Assembly: GCA_002414705.1 (NCBI GenBank)
Contig: DIAL01000095.1
Coordinates: 1-7,698 of the forward strand
Source: Flavobacteriaceae bacterium UBA5079
GTDB lineage: Bacteria > Bacteroidota > Bacteroidia > Flavobacteriales > Flavobacteriaceae
Direction of reading: 5' to 3'
Length of the DNA stretch: 7,698 bases
The notes beneath the pieces are model-generated. The model was not told the DNA's origin, made no database searches, and saw nothing but the letters and a program-made list of their open reading frames with translations. The translations under genes were made by a program, and so were the position numbers. The stretch's first letter is position 1; the number at the start of each line of letters is the position of its first letter. This document shows positions 1 through 7,344 of the stretch, piece by piece.

Positions 1-1379
1 GGGCTCAAAATTTAGGTGTTGCATTTTCTGTTATGTTATTAATGCCATCTTGGGGTGGAATGATTAATGGTTTATTAACGCTACGTGGTGCTTGGGATAA
101 AGTACGTACAGATCCTGTTTTAAAATTCATGGTTGTGGCTATTACCGGATATGGTATGGCAACGTTTGAAGGTCCAATGCTTTCTTTAAAGAATGTAAAT
201 GCTATTGGTCACTTTACTGACTGGATTATTGCGCATGTTCACGTTGGTGCATTGGCATGGAATGGATTCCTAACCTTCGGTATGATTTACTGGTTAGTGC
301 CACGTTTATTTAAAACAAAATTATTCTCTTTAGGTTTGGCCAATTTCCATTTCTGGATTGGAACATTAGGTATCATCATGTATGCCTTACCAATGTATGT
401 TGCTGGTTTTACACAAGCAAGTATGTGGAAACAATTTAACCCAGACGGAACGTTAGTATATGGTAACTTTTTAGAAACTGTTACTGAAATCATGCCTATG
501 TACTGGATGCGTGCCATTGGTGGAACGTTATACTTAACTGGTATGTTAGTTTTAGTTTATAACATTATTGTTACTATTAAAAATGGTAGTAAAGTTACTG
601 ACGAATTAGCTGAAGCTGCTGCTTTACAAAACGTTTCGAAAAGTCGCGTTGGTGGAGAAGGATGGCACACGTGGTTAGAAAGAAAACCAATCAAGTTAAC
701 AATTTATGCTACTATAGCTATTTTAATTGGTGGTATTGTGCAAATTGTACCAACTATCATGGTAAAATCTAATATCCCGACTATAAGTAGTGTTAAGCCA
801 TATACACCTTTAGAGTTAGAAGGACGTGATATTTACATTCGTGAAGGTTGTGTTGGTTGTCACTCACAAATGGTAAGACCTTTTAGAAGTGAAGTTGAAC
901 GCTATGGCGATTACTCCAAAGCAGGCGAATTTGTTTATGATCATCCATTCCTTTGGGGAAGTAAACGTACAGGTCCAGATTTACATCGTATAGGTGGGAA
1001 ATATTCAGATAATTGGCACTTTAACCACATGTATGATCCACAAAGTACCTCGTCTGGTTCTATTATGCCATCTTATAAATGGATGATATTAAATGAACTT
1101 GATAAGTCTAGTACTGAAGCAAAAATGGAAGTTATGGTAACATTAGGTGTTCCATATACTGAAGAAGAAATAGCAAATGCACAACAGCACATGCTAGATC
1201 AAGGCACACAAATTGAAAAGAATTTATACGCTGATCCAGATTTCGCATCTACCTACGAAGCTGATAAAGCTGCCGGTGGAGAAGATTTTGTAGAAATGCG
1301 TAATCGTGAGATAGTCGCTATCATAGCTTACTTACAACGATTAGGAACAGATATTAATGTAGCAGATTTAGAAGAATAA
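1..1379 (+). CDS. ccoNO: Fused cbb3 cytochrome c oxidase subunits I/II (CcoN-CcoO), 5' part missing
   Basis: Catalytic subunit plus membrane-anchored cytochrome c subunit of the cbb3-type terminal oxidase, which reduces O2 to water at the inner membrane. The frame is open from base 3 with no start, so the gene is cut by the window edge; the Met at 33 is internal. Counting from that Met, H68 and H70 (AHVHVG) match the heme b3 and heme b ligands of CcoN; the copper-B histidines lie upstream of the window. Several membrane helices follow, up to about residue 183. A charged linker (about 184-220) leads without a stop into the CcoO anchor helix (about 222-243), a heme c site CVGCH (C273, C276, H277; bases 849-863) and the likely axial Met M345 in SIMPSY. 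The end IVAIIAYLQRLG is typical of CcoO. Fusion of CcoN and CcoO is known in Bacteroidota. The first gene visible here of a + strand operon; ccoQ follows after 17 bases. Confidence 0.96.
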   Translation, partial: AQNLGVAFSVMLLMPSWGGMINGLLTLRGAWDKVRTDPVLKFMVVAITGYGMATFEGPMLSLKNVNAIGHFTDWIIAHVHVGALAWNGFLTFGMIYWLVPRLFKTKLFSLGLANFHFWIGTLGIIMYALPMYVAGFTQASMWKQFNPDGTLVYGNFLETVTEIMPMYWMRAIGGTLYLTGMLVLVYNIIVTIKNGSKVTDELAEAAALQNVSKSRVGGEGWHTWLERKPIKLTIYATIAILIGGIVQIVPTIMVKSNIPTISSVKPYTPLELEGRDIYIREGCVGCHSQMVRPFRSEVERYGDYSKAGEFVYDHPFLWGSKRTGPDLHRIGGKYSDNWHFNHMYDPQSTSSGSIMPSYKWMILNELDKSSTEAKMEVMVTLGVPYTEEEIANAQQHMLDQGTQIEKNLYADPDFASTYEADKAAGGEDFVEMRNREIVAIIAYLQRLGTDINVADLEE

Positions 1380-1396
1380 CCCTTAATAAATAAACG

Positions 1397-1585
1397 ATGT
1401 TAAAGTTTGTAAAAAATCACATGGATAGTATTGCGGGAATTGAGATATATCCTATTATCTCTTTACTCATATTTTTCATCTTTTTTGTAGTCTTATTTTG
1501 GTGGGTTGTAACCGCAAAAAAAGATTATATAGATACTGTTAGTAATATACCATTAGATAACAACCAAAACCACACAGAACTATGA
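1397..1585 (+). CDS. ccoQ: Small cbb3 oxidase membrane subunit, CcoQ-like
   Basis: A 62-residue protein with one strongly hydrophobic helix (about residues 17-39, with FFIFF and a WW pair near its end), then a short polar tail rich in Asp and Asn. Small size, one helix and position between ccoO and ccoP fit CcoQ (FixQ), the small subunit that in other bacteria stabilises the cbb3 complex; sequence identity alone is weak in this family, so the name rests largely on position. The ATG at 1397 is 17 bases after ccoNO, preceded by an A/T-rich stretch without a Shine-Dalgarno motif. A second ATG at 1421 would give a shorter protein that keeps the helix. The TGA stop overlaps the ccoP ATG by four bases (ATGA), which suggests coupled translation. 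Confidence 0.85.
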   Translation: MLKFVKNHMDSIAGIEIYPIISLLIFFIFFVVLFWWVVTAKKDYIDTVSNIPLDNNQNHTEL

Positions 1586-2532
1586 GACAATTAATTCCAG
1601 CTTGGATAAGGATACCCGTTATATTTTTCTTAATTGCTGGTCTGGCAGAATATTTTATTGATTCTGGAAGCCAACCAGCTTTTATAGAACAACCGTTAGT
1701 CATGCTATTTTTAATATTTGTATTAATATTATTAATTGGTATTGAAGCCATTGTAAGCTCCATGGATAATATTTTATACCAAAGTCTTGATGCAGAAGGA
1801 CAAGCGCGTTATAATGCCAGAAAGGTAAAAACACCAAAAGCAATTGCTTGGGTTAGTGAAACCTATAAAAAATTAGTAGGTGGAAAACCAATGGAAGAAG
1901 AACATGATATCATTCTAGATCATAACTATGATGGTATTCGTGAGTTAGATAATAACTTACCACCATGGTGGATTTATAGTTTTTATGCTTCTATTGTTTT
2001 TGCTGCGGTTTATTTAGTAAGATACCACGTTTTTGATGGTGCTAATCAGTACAGTGAATTGGAAACTGAATATGCACAAGCTGCCATTTCCATAGAAGAG
2101 TATAAGAAAAACGCCAAAGATTTAGTGGATTTCAATACGGTTGAAGTCTTAACAAGTGCAGCAGATCTTAAAGCTGGTCAAGCTATTTTTGAAGCTAACT
2201 GTGTTGCCTGTCATATGGCTGATGGTGGTGGTGGAATTGGACCAAACTTAACAGATAACCATTGGATATTAGGTGGTGGAATTAAAAATGTATTTAAAAC
2301 CGTATCTGAAGGTGGTAGAAATGGTAAAGGTATGATTTCGTGGAAACAAAGTTTAAAACCTGCTGAAATGGCACAAGTTTCAAGTTATGTTTTAACGTTC
2401 CAAGGTACAACTCCTGCAAACCCAAAAGAAGCTGAAGGCGATATTTGGGTCTCTGAAACGGCACCTCAAGAAGATATTCCAACCGAAGCTATGGAAGTTA
2501 AAACTGATTCTATAATTTCTATTGAAAACTAG
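1582..2532 (+). CDS. ccoP: cbb3 cytochrome c oxidase subunit III (CcoP), monoheme form
   Basis: Membrane-bound cytochrome c subunit through which electrons reach the cbb3 oxidase. The 316 residues contain two N-terminal hydrophobic helices (about 8-26 and 38-58), a charged cytoplasmic stretch, the FixP N-terminal signature (YDGIRELDNNLPPWW, 116-130) with its helix (about 129-147), and one cytochrome c domain with CVACH (C207, C210, H211; bases 2200-2214) and likely axial Met M251. Canonical proteobacterial CcoP is of similar length but has two CxxCH sites and lacks the two front helices; here only one heme site is visible and the length is made up by the N-terminal addition. After about residue 275 there is an acidic, low-complexity tail. 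The ATG overlaps the ccoQ stop; ccoG follows after 25 bases. No frameshift is seen, so the single heme looks like a lineage trait. Confidence 0.96.
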   Translation: MRQLIPAWIRIPVIFFLIAGLAEYFIDSGSQPAFIEQPLVMLFLIFVLILLIGIEAIVSSMDNILYQSLDAEGQARYNARKVKTPKAIAWVSETYKKLVGGKPMEEEHDIILDHNYDGIRELDNNLPPWWIYSFYASIVFAAVYLVRYHVFDGANQYSELETEYAQAAISIEEYKKNAKDLVDFNTVEVLTSAADLKAGQAIFEANCVACHMADGGGGIGPNLTDNHWILGGGIKNVFKTVSEGGRNGKGMISWKQSLKPAEMAQVSSYVLTFQGTTPANPKEAEGDIWVSETAPQEDIPTEAMEVKTDSIISIEN

Positions 2533-2557
2533 ATTAGTAATTTAAAAGTAATTCAAC

Positions 2558-3982
2558 GTGGAAACTCCAGAAAACGAATCGTTTAGAGACACGATCGGAA
2601 CATTAAGTGAAGATGGTAAACGTGCTTGGGTATATCCTAAAAAACCAAGTGGTCGCTATTACGAATGGCGCAAAATAGTTAGTTATGTATTATTAGCGTT
2701 TCTATTTGCGGCACCTTTTATTAAAATAAATGGAAACCAGTTCTTAATGTTTAACATTTTAGAACGTCGTTTTAATATTTTCGGATTTCCATTTTGGCCA
2801 CAGGATTTTTACCTGTTTGTTATTTCCATGCTAATTGGTGTTATTTTTATTGCACTCTTTACCGTTGGTTTTGGTCGTATTTTTTGCGGCTGGATTTGTC
2901 CACAAACCATTTTCTTGGAAATGGTGTTTCGTAGAATTGAATACTGGATTGATGGCGATAGAAATAAACAACGTAAACTTGACAAACAAGCTTGGGATGC
3001 TGAAAAAATAAGAAAACGACTATTAAAATGGTTTATATTTTTAATCATTTCATTTCTAATTGCAAATGTGTTTCTAGCCTATTTAATTGGTAGCGATAAA
3101 CTTCTCATGTATATCCAAGAAGGTCCTGCCGATCACATGGGAACTTTAGTACCTTTAATTATTTTTACGGCTGTATTCTATTTTGTTTTTGCTTGGTTTA
3201 GAGAGCAGGTTTGTATTATTGCCTGCCCTTATGGTAGACTTCAAGGAGTTTTATTAGATAATAAATCTATTGTTGTTGCTTACGACCATAAACGTGGTGA
3301 AGCTGAAAATGGTAGAAAAAAATTCCGTAAAAACGAAGATCGCGACGCTTTAGGTTATGGTGATTGTATTGATTGCTTACAATGTGTACACGTTTGCCCT
3401 ACTGGTATTGATATTCGTAACGGTACACAATTAGAATGTGTGAACTGTACCGCATGTATTGATGAATGCGATCATATTATGGAAAGCATAAATCTTCCAA
3501 AAGGTTTAATTCGTTATGCAAGTGAAGATAATATTGAGAGGAAAGAACCTTTTAAATTAACACCAAGATTAAAAGGATACATTGCTGTTTTAATTATCCT
3601 TATGGGTGTTTTATCTGGTATGTTATTACTTCGGAATGATATTGAAGCGAATGTTTTACGTTTACCTGGTCAGTTATATGAGCACAAAGAAGGAACCATC
3701 ATCAGTAATGTTTTTACCTATAAATTAGTGAATAAAACAACTAAAGAAATTGAAAACATCACCTTTAAATTACGTAAATACGAAGGAACTATAAATGTGG
3801 TTTCAAATTCCAATACGTTTAGCGTACCACCTCAAGGTTTATCTGAAGGTACTTTATTTATTGAAATAGATCAGAAAGCGTTGAGTGGTGACAAAAACAA
3901 GTTAATGATTGAGGTATATAGTCATGACGACCTTATTGAAACCACAACCGTTAACTTTTTAGGGCCACGTAGTTATAAGTAA
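2558..3982 (+). CDS. ccoG: CcoG/FixG cbb3 oxidase assembly protein with two [4Fe-4S] ferredoxin motifs
   Basis: Membrane iron-sulfur protein needed for cbb3 oxidase assembly; in Rhodobacter CcoG has been shown to reduce Cu(II) to Cu(I), thought to feed the copper-B site. The 474 residues show the family start (FRDTIGTLSEDGKRAW, from residue 9), hydrophobic helices near 40-57, 86-105, 158-178, 197-214 and 340-358, the Cys pairs C110/C114 (CGWIC) and C219/C223 (CIIAC), two ferredoxin clusters (C270, C273, C276, C280 and C294, C297, C300, C304), and a C-terminal domain (about 360-474) of the FixG immunoglobulin-like type, expected in the periplasm. The start is GTG: an in-frame TAA at 2549 lies nine bases upstream, and the next in-frame ATG comes after the conserved N-terminal motif. 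All cysteines expected for the family appear present. Lies 25 bases after ccoP. Confidence 0.96.
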   Translation: METPENESFRDTIGTLSEDGKRAWVYPKKPSGRYYEWRKIVSYVLLAFLFAAPFIKINGNQFLMFNILERRFNIFGFPFWPQDFYLFVISMLIGVIFIALFTVGFGRIFCGWICPQTIFLEMVFRRIEYWIDGDRNKQRKLDKQAWDAEKIRKRLLKWFIFLIISFLIANVFLAYLIGSDKLLMYIQEGPADHMGTLVPLIIFTAVFYFVFAWFREQVCIIACPYGRLQGVLLDNKSIVVAYDHKRGEAENGRKKFRKNEDRDALGYGDCIDCLQCVHVCPTGIDIRNGTQLECVNCTACIDECDHIMESINLPKGLIRYASEDNIERKEPFKLTPRLKGYIAVLIILMGVLSGMLLLRNDIEANVLRLPGQLYEHKEGTIISNVFTYKLVNKTTKEIENITFKLRKYEGTINVVSNSNTFSVPPQGLSEGTLFIEIDQKALSGDKNKLMIEVYSHDDLIETTTVNFLGPRSYK

Positions 3983-4012
3983 GATAGATAATATATAGTA
4001 TTAACAAAAAAA

Positions 4013-4039
4013 GAGAGTCCCTCTCGATAATTATCGGGA
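4013..4039 (+). repeat. Overlapping hairpins / palindrome in the ccoG-ccoH gap
   Basis: A perfect 12-base palindrome, cgataattatcg, spans 4025-4036 and can be extended outward with one G-T wobble and two further pairs to 4022-4039. Just upstream, gagag (4013-4017) can pair with ctctc (4021-4025) across a 3-base loop. Both structures use bases 4022-4025, so they exclude each other. It lies in the only gap of more than 30 bases inside this operon (78 bases to the ccoH ATG). There is no T tract directly after it, so a terminator is unlikely; RNA processing, transcript stabilisation or a dispersed palindromic repeat are possible. Confidence 0.5.
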
Positions 4040-4060
4040 TTGGTTTTAAATATTAAAGCA

Positions 4061-4507
4061 ATGAAAATAAATTGGGGAACTGGAATGGTATTAGCCATGA
4101 TTGGATTTATATCTTTTATCATGTTTTTTGTTATCAAAATGAGTACAGATGACAAATACCAGCATGATTTAGTAACCGAAGATTATTACCAACAAGAATT
4201 AAAAGTTCAAGGTAATATGGAGCGCGAACAGGATGGTAATAAATTAGTCCAAAATGTGCGTTACAAAAAAACCGAAGAAGGCATACTAATCATATTCCCA
4301 GACTCGCTAAACATAACAGATATTACAGGAAAAGTGTTCCTATACAGACCATCTAATAAACAATTTGATTTTGAAACACCTATTTCTCTATCAAATCAAA
4401 ATTTGCTCATACCTGACAATCGTTTGTTAGGTGGTCGTTGGAACCTTACTGTGGATTGGCAATATAAGGGAAATTCCTATCGCTTCAAAAAAGAAATAAC
4501 GTATTAA
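4061..4507 (+). CDS. ccoH: CcoH/FixH family cbb3 oxidase assembly protein
   Basis: A 148-residue protein with one N-terminal membrane helix (about residues 5-26) and a periplasmic FixH domain beginning with the family-typical HDLVTEDYYQQEL stretch, followed by a predicted beta-rich region. CcoH is an assembly or stability factor of the cbb3 oxidase in other bacteria; its exact role here is inferred. The chosen start is the ATG at 4061, directly before KINWGTGMVLA, because FixH proteins begin just ahead of the helix. An in-frame TTG at 4040 would add seven residues but lies in the palindrome region and adds nothing conserved. No cysteine is visible, so the protein itself does not look like a heme or Cys-based metal binder. 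It follows ccoG after 78 bases and precedes the SafE-like gene by one base, suggesting one transcript. Confidence 0.92.
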   Translation: MKINWGTGMVLAMIGFISFIMFFVIKMSTDDKYQHDLVTEDYYQQELKVQGNMEREQDGNKLVQNVRYKKTEEGILIIFPDSLNITDITGKVFLYRPSNKQFDFETPISLSNQNLLIPDNRLLGGRWNLTVDWQYKGNSYRFKKEITY

Positions 4508-4508
4508 C

Positions 4509-5210
4509 ATGTTATGGTCTGCTCTTGTTTTAGGCTTACTAGGTAGTTTTCACTGCGTTGGTATGTGTGGACCTATTGCTTTTATGCTTCCTGTAGACCG
4601 AAGTAATTCGACACGGAAAATAACTCAAATTGCATTATATCATTTTGGACGCATTCTTGCTTATAGCCTAATTGGGCTTGTTTTTGGACTGATTGGAAAA
4701 AGCTTATATATATTTGGACTACAGCAACAACTCTCCATTATTATTGGTGTACTCATGATTGTTGCTATACTTATTCCTTACAAAACATTCAGTAAATACA
4801 ACTTCTCTAAACCGCTTCATAAAATTATTTCCAAAATCAAATCGGGTTTGGGAGCTGCACTTAAAAAGAAAACTGCCGACACCTTTTTAACCATAGGATT
4901 TCTCAATGGATTTCTTCCTTGTGGATTAGTTTATATGGCTGTTTTTGGCTCTTTAGCTAGCGCAAATGCCATTCAAGGTGCATTGTATATGTCGTTGTTT
5001 GGTATTGGAACGATACCGTTAATGACAACAGCTATTTATTTAGGAAAGTTTTTAAACGCAACAATAAAACAACGCATTCAGAAAGCGATTCCTATTTTCG
5101 TTGTTATTATTGGTTTATTATTTATTCTTCGTGGATTAGGTTTAGGAATACCTTACCTCTCTCCTGCTCCAATTGTTGAAACTGTATCAAGCGAAATAGA
5201 TTGTCATTAA
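4509..5210 (+). CDS. TauE/SafE-like (DsbD_2-type) membrane protein of the cbb3 operon
   Basis: A 233-residue integral membrane protein with about six hydrophobic segments in two halves joined by a basic stretch (about 92-122, rich in Lys). Each half opens with a Cys-containing motif: GSFHCVGMCGP (H15, C16, C20) and FLNGFLPCGLVY (C138). These are hallmarks of the SafE/DsbD_2 family related to the transmembrane part of DsbD/CcdA. Many databases call such proteins sulfite exporters, but members beside cbb3 and cytochrome biogenesis genes are more plausibly involved in moving copper or reducing equivalents across the membrane; that is inference. The protein ends in Asp-Cys-His, an unusual terminal pair that could bind metal. 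The ATG is one base after the ccoH stop, so the two are almost certainly co-transcribed, and a terminator follows directly after the stop. Confidence 0.88.
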   Translation: MLWSALVLGLLGSFHCVGMCGPIAFMLPVDRSNSTRKITQIALYHFGRILAYSLIGLVFGLIGKSLYIFGLQQQLSIIIGVLMIVAILIPYKTFSKYNFSKPLHKIISKIKSGLGAALKKKTADTFLTIGFLNGFLPCGLVYMAVFGSLASANAIQGALYMSLFGIGTIPLMTTAIYLGKFLNATIKQRIQKAIPIFVVIIGLLFILRGLGLGIPYLSPAPIVETVSSEIDCH

Positions 5211-5256
5211 AAAAGCTTCCAACATACATTGAAAGCTTTTACTTTATTTTTACTAT
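5211..5256. terminator. Bidirectional intrinsic terminator between convergent genes
   Basis: An inverted repeat pairs 5211-5222 with 5229-5240: 11 of 12 positions pair (mismatch at 5219/5232) around a 6-base loop (5223-5228). On the + strand it directly follows the SafE-like stop and is followed by T-rich sequence (5237-5252). On the - strand the stem ends in a T run as well, made by the A run at 5209-5214. It lies in the 59-base gap between two convergent genes, so it can end the cco operon and the receptor transcript. Confidence 0.85.
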
Positions 5257-5269
5257 TTAAACATATTAT

Positions 5270-7267
5270 TTAAAACACATAAGATACATTCATATAGAAG
5301 TTTCGTCCTTGACGTGGAATATTATTCCAGTCTGCATAGGTTGAATAGTTAGCATCTAAAATGTTTTCTACACCATATTTTAAAATCATTTTGTTAGTCT
5401 TTAAATAAAGAATATTTCCTAAATTCAAGTTTAAAACAGCATAAGCAGATGTGTTATCTTCCCCATAAAAACTGCTATAGCGACTTTGGTTTCCATTACC
5501 TTCTAATTGTAAAGCTGCATTAAATTTGTTTGTATTATAAGCCACTTCAGCTACATAAGAAAATGGCCTAATAAGTGGTAAATTTTCGCCATTACTTCCT
5601 GAACCATAATTATAACCAATGGTTGCGTTTGTAGAGAGCTTTTTAGTGAAATTATAACTGGCATTAACAAATACATCAAAAATAGATGCATCATCTAAAG
5701 CAGTATAAACGCGAACACCATTGGCTCCAATAGTCATTGCACTTAAGCTTGTGTCAATATCACCAATAATATAATCCATAATATAGAAATATGAAGCTTC
5801 TACACCAATTTTAAAACGATTTTGGTAGTAGTTAGCTTTCGCATTAAATTCCACCGCTTTTTCATTGTTTAAGGTTGGATTCCCAATATAATCATAGTTA
5901 TCAAAGCTATTAAATAAGAAAAAACCATAACCTTCACTAACGGATGGTGCACGTTCACCATAACCGAGTCCAAAACTAGCATCATATTTTTTAGTTTTTA
6001 GCTGATAATCGGCAGAAACACTCATTAAAAAACGATTTTTACTATCCGTTAATTCAGGGTAGAAAATTTGCAAACTTTCTAAACCAACCTGTTCTCCTAT
6101 AGTATTGTTATGAAAACCAAATCTGGCAGAAGCAGTCAACGTTTCTGTATCACTTAAAGTAATCGCATCTTTTGCAAAAATTCCGGAATATAAGGTTCTA
6201 ATATCTGGCCATGTGTACATAAACATAGCTGGTTGATTGGAATCGTTTGGATACATAGTCATCTCAGCAACAGACCGATTATAAAATCCGTTTAAATTGA
6301 ATAATACATCATGATTTTTTCTCTTTAAACCTACTTTACTGTAAAAGCCATAGGTATCACTCCAACCTGGCATATCCATTCGGATGGGTACATCTGGACG
6401 TTTTGAATCATCCATAATATGGGTAATGGTATTATAATATAATTTAGATTCCCAAGAATTCACAAAAGTGGAATCATTTTTATAGTTATGTGTTAACGAT
6501 GTAATTAAAGCTTCGGCTAAAGACACATCCATTGGTAATGCAGGATAACCAACATCTGTAGCTTTGTCATAAATTAAATTAGCATCTAATGTGTGGTTTT
6601 CATTCAATTTATAACCACCTTGAAGCGACACGTTATATTTTTCAAATTGTGAGTATAAAACCTCTTGATTATTTCCAGCATCATAATTATCAGATTTTCG
6701 GTAAATACCATCTGCATTCAAATAAAAGTTATTACCAGAATATTCTAAATCCAATCCAGCTGTTCTATAATTTCCGTTGGTTTCATACCCTAAATCTGCA
6801 CTGGATTTAAGTCCAAAATCGTAAAATTTGGATTGGGGTAATTGTAAATCGATGCCACCACCAACACAATGCCCATTTTCTGTACCTTCTTGTCCTGATC
6901 CAACTGTTACTTTTTCTAAATTAGAAACATCTACATACGAGGTTATCGGATCCATTTTATCTGTACAAGCTCCAAAAATTTGCATGCCATCAATAGTGAC
7001 ATTTAAACGCTCGCTGGTCATGTTATTCATAGTTGGTTCCCAAGCATAATTACCACGTTTTATCATGGTGATTTTGTTAGATTTCTCTAAATAATCATCA
7101 ATACTTGATAAGGTTTTTTCTTGTCGGTAATTACTTAATTTACGTTGTCCAATTAAAATAACCTCCTGGAGTTGGGTGGTATCTTTTTCAATAGTTGCTT
7201 CCGTTTCTTGTGCATATAAAAACGCACTAAATAAGAAGCATATACTATATATTATATACTTTTTCAT
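5270..7267 (-). CDS. TonB-dependent outer-membrane receptor, predicted copper importer (OprC/NosA-like)
   Basis: A 665-residue TonB-dependent receptor: signal peptide (about residues 1-20, MKKYIIYSICFLF... then YAQ), a short TonB-box-like stretch (EVILIG, 35-40), a plug domain (about 45-145) and a 22-strand-type beta-barrel ending in an aromatic residue (YVF). It carries C101-x3-M105 in the plug (GACTDKMDP; bases 6953-6967) and H283-x-M285 in the barrel (THIMDD; bases 6413-6421). This pair matches the CxxxM-HxM copper site described for OprC of Pseudomonas. A further Met pair, M297/M299, and a plug Cys, C134, lie nearby. No carboxypeptidase-like N-terminal extension and no SusD partner are present, which argues against a glycan transporter. 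The ATG at 7267 is directly before a good signal peptide. It lies 77 bases after a Met-rich periplasmic gene on the same strand and converges on the cbb3 operon. Receptor class is certain; copper as substrate is inferred from motifs. Confidence 0.9.
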   Translation of the reverse strand: MKKYIIYSICFLFSAFLYAQETEATIEKDTTQLQEVILIGQRKLSNYRQEKTLSSIDDYLEKSNKITMIKRGNYAWEPTMNNMTSERLNVTIDGMQIFGACTDKMDPITSYVDVSNLEKVTVGSGQEGTENGHCVGGGIDLQLPQSKFYDFGLKSSADLGYETNGNYRTAGLDLEYSGNNFYLNADGIYRKSDNYDAGNNQEVLYSQFEKYNVSLQGGYKLNENHTLDANLIYDKATDVGYPALPMDVSLAEALITSLTHNYKNDSTFVNSWESKLYYNTITHIMDDSKRPDVPIRMDMPGWSDTYGFYSKVGLKRKNHDVLFNLNGFYNRSVAEMTMYPNDSNQPAMFMYTWPDIRTLYSGIFAKDAITLSDTETLTASARFGFHNNTIGEQVGLESLQIFYPELTDSKNRFLMSVSADYQLKTKKYDASFGLGYGERAPSVSEGYGFFLFNSFDNYDYIGNPTLNNEKAVEFNAKANYYQNRFKIGVEASYFYIMDYIIGDIDTSLSAMTIGANGVRVYTALDDASIFDVFVNASYNFTKKLSTNATIGYNYGSGSNGENLPLIRPFSYVAEVAYNTNKFNAALQLEGNGNQSRYSSFYGEDNTSAYAVLNLNLGNILYLKTNKMILKYGVENILDANYSTYADWNNIPRQGRNFYMNVSYVF

Positions 7268-7284
7268 GCTAAATAGTGTTTTAG

Positions 7285-7330
7285 GAAATCTATAGATAGC
7301 TTACCATAACGTAAACTATCTATAGGTTTT
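7285..7330. repeat. Long inverted repeat upstream of the receptor gene
   Basis: Arms 7290-7304 and 7311-7325 pair at 14 of 15 positions (mismatch 7300/7315) with a 6-base loop; outer bases 7285-7289 and 7326-7330 add A-T and wobble pairs. The outer ten bases, ctatagatag, are perfectly repeated in inverse. It occupies most of the 77-base gap between the Met-rich gene and the receptor, ending 17-22 bases before the receptor ATG. On the - strand it is followed only by a weak T stretch (attt), so it could be a leaky terminator or mRNA processing/stability hairpin that sets unequal expression of the two genes. On the + strand it is followed by ttttt and could stop antisense transcription. Confidence 0.65.
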
Positions 7331-7344
7331 TAATAAGATTTGAA

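Noticed and set aside
287..517. Open frame on the - strand inside ccoNO, and similar ones at 1539-1763, 2294-2482, 2809-3048 and 3973-4155
   Set aside because: All are antisense to well supported genes (the last mostly over the ccoG-ccoH gap and ccoH start), with composition expected from the complementary strand and no conserved features.
4040..4060. TTG at 4040 as start of ccoH
   Set aside because: It adds seven residues not typical of FixH and overlaps the palindrome region; the ATG at 4061 sits just ahead of the membrane helix as in the family.
4509..5210. Sulfite exporter as the function of the SafE-like protein
   Set aside because: The family name is generic; paired Cys motifs and one-base linkage to ccoH favour a role in oxidase maturation.
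6589..7049. Two 73-codon open frames on the + strand (6589-6810 and 6828-7049)
   Set aside because: They lie wholly inside the receptor gene on the opposite strand, have no recognisable motif or membrane/signal feature, and the receptor frame is clearly the coding one.
7268..7344. A promoter with the Bacteroidota -7 motif (TAnnTTTG) ahead of the receptor
   Set aside because: Only a near match (tagatttc on the - strand) without a convincing -33 element was seen, so no promoter is called.
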